From Lutispora thermophila DSM 19022 (GTDB taxonomy: Bacteria > Bacillota > Clostridia > Lutisporales > Lutisporaceae), in the NCBI RefSeq assembly GCF_900142105.1, contig NZ_FQZS01000015.1, positions 1 to 64,000 of the forward strand: a stretch of DNA of 64,000 nt, given 5' to 3'. Position numbers and translations under genes: made by a program. The notes under the pieces were generated by a model. The model did no database searches. It was given only the letters and a program-made list of their open reading frames with translations, and was not told the origin of the DNA. Positions within the stretch are counted from its first letter, which is position 1. Each line of letters opens with the position of its first letter. Shown one piece after another: positions 25,213 to 32,536 of the stretch.

Positions 25213-25944
25213 TTACTTATCAAGTAAAGCAATGTTTACTGTGAATTTATTCTCTTCAACTTGCTTTAATATGTATTTGTACTCTTTTTCATCTATGGGT
25301 ACAAATCGCACGTAATCTCCTGGATTCAGCAGCACAGGAGGTTCAGCAAAGGGATCAAAGAGTTTAACGGGAGTTCTGCCAATAAGCTGCCATCCGCCGG
25401 GGCTGTCAATGGGATATATGCCTGTCTGCTTGCCTGCTATGCCTACAGAACCTGCTGGGATTTTGGTTCTAGGGGTTTTCAGCCTTGGAGTTTCAATTTT
25501 TTCAGACATGCCTCCAAGATAAGGGAAGCCGGGTGTGAATCCCAGCATATATATCAAATAGTCCCTGGAACTGTGAATCTCTATAACTTCATTCACCGAT
25601 AAATCGTTATGTTGAGCAACAAACTCTATGTCGGGACCATAATCCCCACCGTATATTGTTGGAATTTCTACTACCTTTGCAGGTTCTGAGCCGCTGTCGT
25701 TTAGATTATCTTCTAATTCTCTGAGCTTATGGCAAAGATCTTCATAAATAATATTTAATGGGTTATAAGAAACGAGAATAGATCTATAGGTGGGAACCAT
25801 TTCTATAATCCCATCTAATCCGGATTTCTCTATGGCTAAATACATATCTCTTATCTTTTTGTTTATCTCTGGACTTATGCTGTCACCAAATTCTATGATG
25901 AGGGATTTGTCTCCAGCAGGCAAAAATCTTGCTTTTTCGTACAT
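25213..25944 (-). CDS. pxpB: 5-oxoprolinase subunit B (KipI family)
   Basis: 243 aa. Start ARFLPAGDKSLIIEFGDSI, then EIPTIYGGDYGPDIEFVA, the block IHSSRDYLIYMLGFTPGFPYLGG and RTKIPAGSVGIAGKQTGIYPIDSPGGWQLIGRTP are diagnostic of PxpB/KipI (cyclophilin-like fold). It lies between the NRAMP-type transporter and pxpC in the conserved pxp order. Confidence 0.93.
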   Translation of the reverse strand: MYEKARFLPAGDKSLIIEFGDSISPEINKKIRDMYLAIEKSGLDGIIEMVPTYRSILVSYNPLNIIYEDLCHKLRELEDNLNDSGSEPAKVVEIPTIYGGDYGPDIEFVAQHNDLSVNEVIEIHSSRDYLIYMLGFTPGFPYLGGMSEKIETPRLKTPRTKIPAGSVGIAGKQTGIYPIDSPGGWQLIGRTPVKLFDPFAEPPVLLNPGDYVRFVPIDEKEYKYILKQVEENKFTVNIALLDK

Positions 25945-25964
25945 TATTTCACCACCGTTTTAGT

Positions 25965-27149
25965 CTATTGGAATAATTGAGCAATACCTTTCAGTGAATT
26001 GATTCCAAGATACAGTGTGATCAATACTACCAGTATTCCTAGTATAAGCAGCCATTTTGGATGCTTGTAATCTCCAACAACATTTTCATTTACAGAAGCT
26101 ATAAGTATGGTTCCCAGGGTGACGGGTAGTATGAGACCATTGAGGGAGCCTGCTATTACCAATAGTGTAACAGGTTGACCTATAGTAACAAATACCAGTG
26201 TTGATATAACTATAAATCCTATTATCCATTTATTCTTATTGTCTTCAATAACCTTTGCAAAAGTTGTAAGGAATGAAACAGATGTGTAAGCAGCACCTAC
26301 TACAGAAGTCAGAGCAGCAGCCCATATTACAAATCCGAAGAACTTGTAGCCAACAATTCCTGCACCAAGTTTGAAAGCAGATGCCGGTGGGCTGGCAGGA
26401 TCCAATGCCATGCCTTTGGACACTACACCTAACACGGCAAGGAATAACAGGATTCTCATTATAGCTGCTATGCCCATTCCCATCAAGGAAGAGTTGGTAA
26501 TGTCTTTTAAATTATCCTTTCCCTTTATACCGGCGTCCAAAAGTCTGTGCCCTCCTGAGAATGTTATGTAACCGCCAACAGTTCCACCTACAAGAGTTAT
26601 GATGGCAAGCATAGGGATTTGTGTAGGAACGAAGGTTCTTGCTATCGCTTCTCCTACCGGAGGTTTAGTTGTTATGGCAACATACGCCACCAGCAATATC
26701 ATTATTCCACCGAGCATCTGTGTAAGTTTATCCATAGCTTTTCCTGCTTCCTTGTACAGGAATATGCATATTGCCAATACAGCAGATATAATTGCTCCAA
26801 TTTTTAAATCTAATCCCAATAATACTTCTAAACCCATAGCGGCGCCACCTACATTTCCGATGTTAAATGCAAGGCCGCCCAAGGCCACGAGGAATGCTAT
26901 GAAATAACCTAGACCAGGGAGTATAGTATTTGCAATTTCCTGGCCTTTCATGCCGGATACGCCTATTACTCTCCAAACATTTAGCTGGGCGATAAGTGAC
27001 AATATGACAGATGTTAAGATAACAAAACCAAAATCAGCTTTTAATTGTTCTGTAAAAACTGCTGTTTGGGTCAGGAAACCAGGGCCTATGGCAGATGTAG
27101 CCATTAAGAATGCAGCACCGAACAAAACCGATAAGTTTTTATTCTTCAT
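25965..27149 (-). CDS. NRAMP-family transporter, YcsG-like
   Basis: 394 aa, about eleven hydrophobic segments. Begins SVLFGAAFLMATSAIGPGFLTQT; the NRAMP metal-site DPGN of TM1 is replaced by IGPGF, as in the divergent YcsG group that travels with pxp genes. Other marks are GGLAFNIGNVGGAAMGLE and the TVGGYITFSGGHRLLDAGIKG loop. Because the metal-binding Asp and Asn are missing, uptake of 5-oxoproline or a related compound is more likely than metal transport; that is inference from context. RBS GAGAGGAG upstream. Confidence 0.85.
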   Translation of the reverse strand: MKNKNLSVLFGAAFLMATSAIGPGFLTQTAVFTEQLKADFGFVILTSVILSLIAQLNVWRVIGVSGMKGQEIANTILPGLGYFIAFLVALGGLAFNIGNVGGAAMGLEVLLGLDLKIGAIISAVLAICIFLYKEAGKAMDKLTQMLGGIMILLVAYVAITTKPPVGEAIARTFVPTQIPMLAIITLVGGTVGGYITFSGGHRLLDAGIKGKDNLKDITNSSLMGMGIAAIMRILLFLAVLGVVSKGMALDPASPPASAFKLGAGIVGYKFFGFVIWAAALTSVVGAAYTSVSFLTTFAKVIEDNKNKWIIGFIVISTLVFVTIGQPVTLLVIAGSLNGLILPVTLGTILIASVNENVVGDYKHPKWLLILGILVVLITLYLGINSLKGIAQLFQ

Positions 27150-27202
27150 AATTCCGACTCCTCTCCAATTTCATTGTTATATTTTCCAGTATGAAATTGA
27201 CA

Positions 27203-27993
27203 TTACTTTATGAATTCACTGAGGGGTTTAAGTTGAATTCCTTCTTCATGGAGGTTATTTCTTATTGTTTCTACAAAGTTTACAGCCTCAGGGTTATCTC
27301 CATGTACGCATATGGAGTCTGCGACTATCGTAATCTCTGTTCCGTCAATGGCAGTAACTTTCCCTGTCAAGACCATTTTTTTGACTCTTTCGATTGCTTC
27401 ATTTTTATCATGAATTACTGAGCCGGGAAGTTTGCGGGATACCAATGTGCCGTCTGGATTGTATGCTCTGTCTGCGAATACTTCCTGAGCTACTTTCAGG
27501 CCTTTTTCCATGGCTCTTTTTGCAATATAGCTTCCGGATAATGCCAACAATATTATATTTTTATCAAAATTATATTTTTATCAAAATCTAATATTCCGTT
27601 TATTATTTCTTCCGCAAGTTCTGGTTTTACAGATGTTGTATTATAGAAGGCACCGTGGAGTTTAACATGCTGGAGTTTTGTACCTGCTGCTTGAGCAAAG
27701 GCATGCAAGGCTCCCAATTGATAGAGCATATATACTCTTGCTTCCTTTGGTGTTATGTCCATATTTCTCCTTCCGAAGCCCATGAGGTCTGGATAGCCTG
27801 GGTGGGCACCTATTCCTAGTTTATTGCCAAGAGCCATCTTCACTGTCTTCTCCATGATCAAGGGGTCTCCTGCATGCCAGCCACAGGCAATGTTCACTGA
27901 TGTGACATGTTTCAGCACTTCTTCGTCAAGACCAAGCTTGTAGGTTCCAAAGCTTTCTCCAACATCGCTGTTTAGGTCAACATATTTTGGCAT
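27203..27993 (-). pseudogene. pxpA: 5-oxoprolinase subunit A (LamB/YcsF family), frameshifted by a 17-bp tandem duplication
   Basis: Two consecutive minus-strand frames make one YcsF protein. The first (27993 to 27553) has [46 protein letters not shown] and VKLHGAFYN, then ends early in [11 protein letters not shown]. The second (27550 to 27203) continues ALSGSYIAKRAMEKG, EVFADRAYNPDGTLVSR and SICVHGDNPEAV. The junction is two perfect copies of TTTTGATAAAAATATAA (27570-27586 and 27553-27569 on the plus coordinates). Removing one restores [14 protein letters not shown] with no other change. The +17 bases shift the frame and create a TAA. As read, the gene cannot give full PxpA, although the other pxp genes are intact. 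A recent mutation, a reversible slippage state or an assembly error are all possible. Confidence 0.92.
27553..27586. repeat. Perfect 17-bp tandem duplication inside pxpA
   Basis: Plus-strand unit TTATATTTTTATCAAAA occurs at 27553-27569 and again at 27570-27586 without a mismatch. Confidence 0.98.
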
Positions 27994-28012
27994 AATACTC
28001 CTCCTTTTCTAC

Positions 28013-28029
28013 GGTTCATTATGCGAACC
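28013..28029. promoter_or_regulatory. Inverted repeat before pxpA, candidate IclR operator
   Basis: GGTTC (28013-28017) and GAACC (28025-28029) frame a 7-nt centre; on the minus strand GGTTCGCATAATGAACC lies just upstream of the RBS of pxpA. GTTCnnnnnnnGAAC-type sites are frequent IclR-family targets, and an IclR gene is next door. Confidence 0.5.
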
Positions 28030-28148
28030 ATAGTTTTATATTTTGAGTTAAAGATTCTATAATCAGTTAAAAAAACCTTCAATGTTAAAAAATTATCAAT
28101 GTTAAGACTATTCGTTATATTATATACATGGAATATGGATGATATATC

Positions 28149-28181
28149 AAAAAAAGACATACAATTCTGCATGTCTTTTTT
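28149..28181 (-). terminator. Intrinsic terminator of the IclR gene
   Basis: AAAAAAAGACAT and ATGTCTTTTTT arms around a 10-nt loop, overlapping the stop codon; the minus-strand transcript ends in a T run. Confidence 0.85.
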
Positions 28182-28968
28182 ATTTATGGTATCCTAAGGA
28201 TGCCGATATTTCTTCTGCTGCTTTTAATACTTCTGATATGTAAAGATCTCTGGTCTTTTCATTCAAGCGGCTTTCAGGTCCTACAATGCTTAAGGATCCA
28301 ATTACATCACCTTTATGATCCCTTATGGGAGCACCTATGGCAAAGGTCTCATCAGCCAATTCGCTGTAGCTTATTGTATATCCCAATTTTCTTGCTTCTT
28401 TTATTAATTTCCATATTTCATCTATATCTGTAACTGTGTTTTTAGCGTACTTTACCAGTTCCACGCTATTTAGAATATTGTAGATTTCTTCATCGGGCAG
28501 AAAGGAAAGAATGGCTCTTGGACAGGCTCCTGCATAGAGAGGTGCTCTCTTTCCCACTGCTGTATAGGCTTTTACAGGTCTGTCACATTCCAGTTTTTCT
28601 ATATATATTGCTTCATTGCCGCTTTTAACTACGATTTGAGAACTTTCGTTTATAGATTTTTTTATTTTCTCCATATAAGGCTTTGCAACAGCCTTAAGCT
28701 CCAAGTTGCTGCTGACTATATTTCCAAGCTCTAAGAATTTATAGCCTAATTTATACTGGCTTTCCTTCCCCATCACATCAACCTTTAGCAAATAGCCTCT
28801 ATCAACCATGGTGGACAATATCCTATATACGGTGGCTTTTGGTATGCCTGACAATCTTGATAGCTCGCTTAATCCCAAAGTATCTTTTTGATGACTATAA
28901 AAGCTCAGAAGATATAGAGCTTTATCTAGGCTGCTATTTTTAGGTTCATTCTTATTATCTTTATACAT
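28180..28968 (-). CDS. IclR-family transcriptional regulator
   Basis: 262 aa from the ATG at 28968 (6 nt after GGAG; the ATG at 28974 abuts the RBS). The N-terminal winged helix reads LDKALYLLSFYSHQKDTLGLSEL, then LSGIPKATVYRILSTMVDRGYLL, the recognition helix. The C-terminal effector domain shows YIEKLECDRPVKAYTAVGKRAPLYAGACPRAILSF and SYSELADETFAIGAPIRDHKGDVIGSLSIVGP, both typical. It is transcribed in the same direction as pxpA and probably controls the pxp operon in response to a substrate; the operator-like repeat at 28013 supports this. Confidence 0.9.
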   Translation of the reverse strand: MYKDNKNEPKNSSLDKALYLLSFYSHQKDTLGLSELSRLSGIPKATVYRILSTMVDRGYLLKVDVMGKESQYKLGYKFLELGNIVSSNLELKAVAKPYMEKIKKSINESSQIVVKSGNEAIYIEKLECDRPVKAYTAVGKRAPLYAGACPRAILSFLPDEEIYNILNSVELVKYAKNTVTDIDEIWKLIKEARKLGYTISYSELADETFAIGAPIRDHKGDVIGSLSIVGPESRLNEKTRDLYISEVLKAAEEISASLGYHK

Positions 28969-29024
28969 GTCCATCTCCTCATAAGATAGTTATATAGTCA
29001 TTGTAATAATTCTAATCTAAAATT

Positions 29025-29070
29025 TATGAAAAGAAAAGACCATAGATGATGACTGAATCATCCATGGCTT
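29025..29070 (-). terminator. Terminator of the spore coat gene pair
   Basis: On the minus strand a 13-bp stem (AAGCCATGGATGA with its partner, one bulged T) is followed by TTTCTTTTC. Confidence 0.75.
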
Positions 29071-29080
29071 TGCATAAATA

Positions 29081-29356
29081 TTATAATTCATTTTTTATGT
29101 TGGTATATTTGCTTTTTGCATTATTCACATCTTGATCTTGGGCGTCTTTAGTCTGATACCAGCCCTTTCTTTTCATGGTATCAAATATGGTATATTGCAG
29201 CTGCTGAGTGTCAAGCAGATTATCTGTAAGGGTTTTTCTAAGATTCTGGCATGAGGCCTCGGTTATTCCAGTATTGTAAGCTGATGCAATCTGCTTTTCC
29301 ATGGCAAGAAGGTCATTCATTATATCCTGGTCCGTAAGTTGTGGATTGTTGTTCAT
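29081..29356 (-). CDS. CotF-family spore coat protein
   Basis: 91 aa, the size of clostridial CotF domain proteins. LTDQDIMNDLLAMEKQIASAYNTGITEASCQNLRKTL is the CotF domain start; LLDTQQLQYTIFDTMKRKGWYQ is its conserved end, where a Met-x2-(R/K)-G-W-Y is characteristic. It is helical and four-helix-bundle like. It shares the N-terminal MNNNPQ with the upstream gene, 12 bp away, so the two are co-transcribed and probably late sporulation genes. RBS GGAGG. Confidence 0.85.
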   Translation of the reverse strand: MNNNPQLTDQDIMNDLLAMEKQIASAYNTGITEASCQNLRKTLTDNLLDTQQLQYTIFDTMKRKGWYQTKDAQDQDVNNAKSKYTNIKNEL

Positions 29357-29368
29357 AAATCTTTCCTC

Positions 29369-29572
29369 CTATTTATGAGAATTTAGATAGCCCAATAGCT
29401 GGTCAAAATGAGCTTTGTGTTTGGCGGCTGCATCATTGCAGATTGTAGTAAGCTCCTGGTTGGTGCACTGTTGAGCAGCCTGTCTATATTTCTTAACGGC
29501 TAATGCTTCATAATTAAGCTGATCTTCAAGGATTGATAGGTTCTTTGCCTCTATTTGAGGATTGTTGTTCAT
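29369..29572 (-). CDS. Small helical spore-associated protein
   Basis: 67 aa from the ATG at 29572, chosen because GGAGG lies 7 nt upstream; a longer in-frame start at 29599 has no RBS. Sequence: MNNNPQIEAKNLSILEDQL, NYEALAVKKYRQAAQQCTNQEL, and AAAKHKAHFDQLLGYLNSH. This is a short ferritin-like helical hairpin often seen beside CotF genes. A few Glu and His residues sit in diiron-like spacing, but it is too short to bind a full diiron centre alone. Confidence 0.7.
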   Translation of the reverse strand: MNNNPQIEAKNLSILEDQLNYEALAVKKYRQAAQQCTNQELTTICNDAAAKHKAHFDQLLGYLNSHK

Positions 29573-29749
29573 ATGATTTCCTCCATTCTTTTGTGACATG
29601 ACTATTAATTATTCTGTATGTTTCAACAAAAAATATTAGCGGAAATAAAATCATGTATTATTTTTAGGCTTGTCAGAAATAAATATGAACATGCACAGGA
29701 AAACATTACCAACATATATTGATATAAGTAATGTATTGGAGGTGGGTTT

Positions 29750-30229
29750 GTGAATAAAATGATGATGTGTCCTTTGATGAACAATATGAATTGGGCGATG
29801 AATCCAACCATGTACCCTCAAGCATATTCAAATATGTATATGGATTATGATATGGCAGGAAACATGGAGGATATTTTTGCTGAAGACGACAGAGATGACG
29901 AATATTTTGATTCCTTATATCCTGACAGCTGCAAAAAGATTATGCCATATATCGATAGAGAACTGGATAAGATGGAGACTGAGGAAAGCCCTTTGTACGA
30001 TGGCCATCCTGAGAAAGAAATGATGGATCGATTGGGAGACAGAATATATGATAGAGTTATTGCTGACATGCCGGATATGAAAGAACATTGGGAAGGAAGA
30101 CAATATGGCAGTAGGAGTCTACTGAGGGACCTGGTAGGAGTATTGCTCCTGACAAATTTGGCGAGAAGAAGGCGAAGAAGAAGGAGAAGAAATTACGATT
30201 ATTATAACAACTATTGGTATAATTATTGA
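29750..30229 (+). CDS. Met-rich protein with poly-arginine and Tyr/Asn tail, probable spore component
   Basis: 159 aa starting at GTG (29750) 7 nt after GGAGG. Three parts: a Met/Asn/Tyr-rich head (MMMCPLMNNMNWAMNPTMYP), an acidic helical middle (EDIFAEDDRDDEYFDSLYP and DRELDKMETEESP), and a hydrophobic patch (LVGVLLLTNLA) running into nine consecutive Arg and NYDYYNNYWYNY. I know no named family. The CPLMN motif echoes the protein at 57481 (MMQCPMMN). Composition and the adjacent coat genes suggest a coat or spore-surface protein. Confidence 0.65.
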   Translation: MNKMMMCPLMNNMNWAMNPTMYPQAYSNMYMDYDMAGNMEDIFAEDDRDDEYFDSLYPDSCKKIMPYIDRELDKMETEESPLYDGHPEKEMMDRLGDRIYDRVIADMPDMKEHWEGRQYGSRSLLRDLVGVLLLTNLARRRRRRRRRNYDYYNNYWYNY

Positions 30230-30270
30230 TGCAATTTTTTTCAGCAGAAGATTATATCAAATAATAATAA

Positions 30271-30294
30271 GGCTAGTCCATGGCGGACTTAGCC
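30271..30294 (-). terminator. Terminator of the yigZ gene
   Basis: Minus-strand GGCTAAGTCC and GGACTAGCC arms with a 5-nt loop, followed by TTATTATTATTT; overlaps the stop codon. Confidence 0.75.
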
Positions 30295-30948
30295 TAACTG
30301 AACAGGTTTGCCTGTATCAAGGTCAACCTTTACCATATCATCCTTCAAGTGTTCGATAAGTACATTACCATTGGTCCAGTTGTTTATATCTTCCGTTAGA
30401 GCATCTTTTAAATCAGGAGGTATGAGGAAGGTGATTTGCACCATATCAGTGTAATTGGTATCAAGGATTATATATTCCCTTTTCATGGCTTCGTGTTGAA
30501 TTTTACCTAGATAGCTATAATCAATGTGTACCGAAAAGAATGAGAATTTCTTGACCTCAATGATTCCTGCTGCCGAAACAGCCATTTTTGCTCCTTCGGC
30601 ATAAGCTCTTATAAGGCCTCCTGCACCCAAAAGTATCCCACCAAAATATCGAGTTACAATAACTATTGTATTAGTGAGGCTTTCCTTTCGCAAAATTTCC
30701 AATATGGGTACTCCTGCTGTACCGGAAGGTTCTCCGTCATCGCTAGACCTTTGCACTTCAGCATTTTCGCCTAATATGTAAGCATAGCAATTATGAGTGG
30801 CATCATAATGCTTTTTTCTTATGGTATTGAGAATTTGGATCGCTTCTTCCTCTGTTGTAATAGGCATGGCATAAGATATGAAGCGAGATTTTCGCTCCAC
30901 GAAAGAAGCTTCAGCATATTGTTTTATCATTTTATATGACTTTTCCAT
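30289..30948 (-). CDS. YigZ/IMPACT-family protein
   Basis: 219 aa from the ATG at 30948, preceded by AAAGGG (an in-frame TTG at 30975 is less likely). The UPF0029 N-terminal domain is clear: FVERKSRFISYAMPITTEEEA, KKHYDATHNCYAYILG and RSSDDGEPSGTAGVPIL, then TRYFGGILLGAGGLIRAY. The C-terminal ferredoxin-like domain carries DYSYLGKIQHEAMKRE. Related to eukaryotic IMPACT; the bacterial role is not settled but a link to ribosomes or translation control is suspected from the family. Confidence 0.9.
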   Translation of the reverse strand: MEKSYKMIKQYAEASFVERKSRFISYAMPITTEEEAIQILNTIRKKHYDATHNCYAYILGENAEVQRSSDDGEPSGTAGVPILEILRKESLTNTIVIVTRYFGGILLGAGGLIRAYAEGAKMAVSAAGIIEVKKFSFFSVHIDYSYLGKIQHEAMKREYIILDTNYTDMVQITFLIPPDLKDALTEDINNWTNGNVLIEHLKDDMVKVDLDTGKPVQLG

Positions 30949-31094
30949 ACTGCACCCTTTTCTAGTTTTTTTCAAGATTATTATATAATACGGACGGTTA
31001 TTTAGCCAGCTTCAAAATATTACATAGCATATTGGGGTTTATAAACTTTCATAATGATAATAATAACTTTATACTAGCTAAAATGGAGGATTGC

Positions 31095-32099
31095 ATGAAT
31101 ACTAGAATTTGGTGCGAATTTGCAAAACCTTTAGATGTATGCAGCAGTCATATACTTGAGGTTTTTAAAGATCATGATGTATCTTTGAATTATAGATTGG
31201 GATATGGTGAGGATAGTCCGGATTTTTATAAGATGCTGGAAATCTATAATAGAAATCATGTTCCAGTTTCTATTTGGGCTACCCTTTCAGATGATATGGG
31301 ATATTGGATAAATGAACGAAATGCGATGAATTTTTATGATTATATAAAGAAGCTTCTGGGTGAGATCGACAAGAGAGGTCTGAGCATTAAAGGATTTTGT
31401 ATAGATATGGAGTCTCCTATTGAGGATGTACGGCGTATTGCTTCACCAAGGCACAAATTGGAGCCCTTGATTGCATACGGCAAAATGTTGACATCAAATT
31501 TGAATAAAAAGAGGTTTAGAAACTCATTGAATGTTTTAAAGGAGGCTGCTGCATATATCAAGGAAAAGGGATTGGAAGGATATGCCACATGTATCCGCCA
31601 CAGCTACTATGACCTGAGATTCGGAAGCGAGATTATGCAGAATGCGTTAGAAATACCTGTCTTTCAAGTGCCTTGGGATAAGTACAATCTGATGTATTAT
31701 GCCACCATGATGAGAAATGAGTTGGGAAAATATAAAAAGGTAAATGTGGATTACCTCATATATCATCAGGTTTCCTATCTTAAAGAGATACTAAAGGATA
31801 AGCTTGCGGTATCCGTTGGCCTTACAAACATAGGAAAGTTGGGAAATGAGCCTTACTATGAGTCCTTGGATGAGTTTGAAAAGGATATAGGTATTTTAAA
31901 GAAATGCGGTGTAGAGGATTTTTCGTTATTCAGTCTGGATGGCATAATGAACGACAGATCCAGATTGGAAGATTATTTAATAAGAATGAAAAGAGCAAAA
32001 CCCCATAAACCGGAACCCTGCCCCAGGGTGCATCGCAATGAGGCTTTGCTGGGATTTATGATGAATCTGGGGAAGATATATTATCAACTTCGAAGATAG
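31095..32099 (+). CDS. Conserved hypothetical protein, possible TIM-barrel hydrolase
   Basis: 334 aa from the ATG at 31095 with GGAGG 5 nt upstream; the longer in-frame start at 31032 lacks a site. No signal peptide. Features suggest a barrel enzyme: repeated strand-helix units, IWCEFAKPLDV at the start, VPVSIWATLSDDMGYWIN, GFCIDMESPIEDV with acidic residues at a strand end as in glycosidases and phosphodiesterases, EGYATCIRHSYYD, VFQVPWDKYNLMYYATMM, and late FSLFSLDGIMNDRSRL. I do not recognise the family; the acidic FCIDMESP is the best candidate active site. Confidence 0.6.
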   Translation: MNTRIWCEFAKPLDVCSSHILEVFKDHDVSLNYRLGYGEDSPDFYKMLEIYNRNHVPVSIWATLSDDMGYWINERNAMNFYDYIKKLLGEIDKRGLSIKGFCIDMESPIEDVRRIASPRHKLEPLIAYGKMLTSNLNKKRFRNSLNVLKEAAAYIKEKGLEGYATCIRHSYYDLRFGSEIMQNALEIPVFQVPWDKYNLMYYATMMRNELGKYKKVNVDYLIYHQVSYLKEILKDKLAVSVGLTNIGKLGNEPYYESLDEFEKDIGILKKCGVEDFSLFSLDGIMNDRSRLEDYLIRMKRAKPHKPEPCPRVHRNEALLGFMMNLGKIYYQLRR

Positions 32100-32536
32100 A
32101 TTTGTGGTGTAGCTTAGGGGATTCCTATTCCGCCTTGTTACGGGCTTTGTGGCGCGTGCTGACAACTAGGGTATGTCTCTGGGGCTTTTTATTTGCAATC
32201 GCAACATATACTATAGTGGCATATGTCAATCTATGGGATATATGATATTGCAACTCTAATACTTATCTAAAAGAGAATTCTAACGGCGAAGAAAGGACCT
32301 CCTGTCCTTCGATTCGCAATTTGTCCTAGCGCAGCCTCCATGCTGATCAAGCCTTTCAGGGCATGGAGGCGTTGGAAATTTCTTGGGATATGAGCTTTAG
32401 AGATACTAAAATCAATAGCCTTTATGAACTGAACATATGCTTAGTCCAATTAGCGATGGTATCTAGGCGCTATTTTTAGTGTCTTTAAATGATTCAAATA
32501 AGGAACCAGAGGAATCTCGATGGACATACAAACATT
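32100..32536. other. Gene-free, hairpin-rich region; candidate structured RNA
   Basis: 437 bp between convergent genes. The left third (32100-32200) is richer in GC. In 32281-32490 there are nested stems: AAGGAC/GTCCTT near 32292-32309, perfect 10-bp arms GCCTCCATGC (32334-32343) and GCATGGAGGC (32361-32370), AGATACTAAAAT (32401-32412) with ATTTTTAGTGTCT (32472-32484), and inside it TAGCG/CGCTA ending in a T-rich tail. No tRNA, SRP RNA, 6S RNA or RNase P core motif was recognised. Confidence 0.45.

Noticed and set aside
27203-27550. Second part of pxpA as an independent gene
   Set aside because: Its sequence continues the YcsF protein exactly after removal of one 17-bp repeat, and it lacks an RBS of its own.
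32281-32370. NiCo-type or other metal riboswitch for the P-type ATPase
   Set aside because: The region lies after the 3' end of the ATPase gene, not before its start, and the conserved motif set was not recognised.
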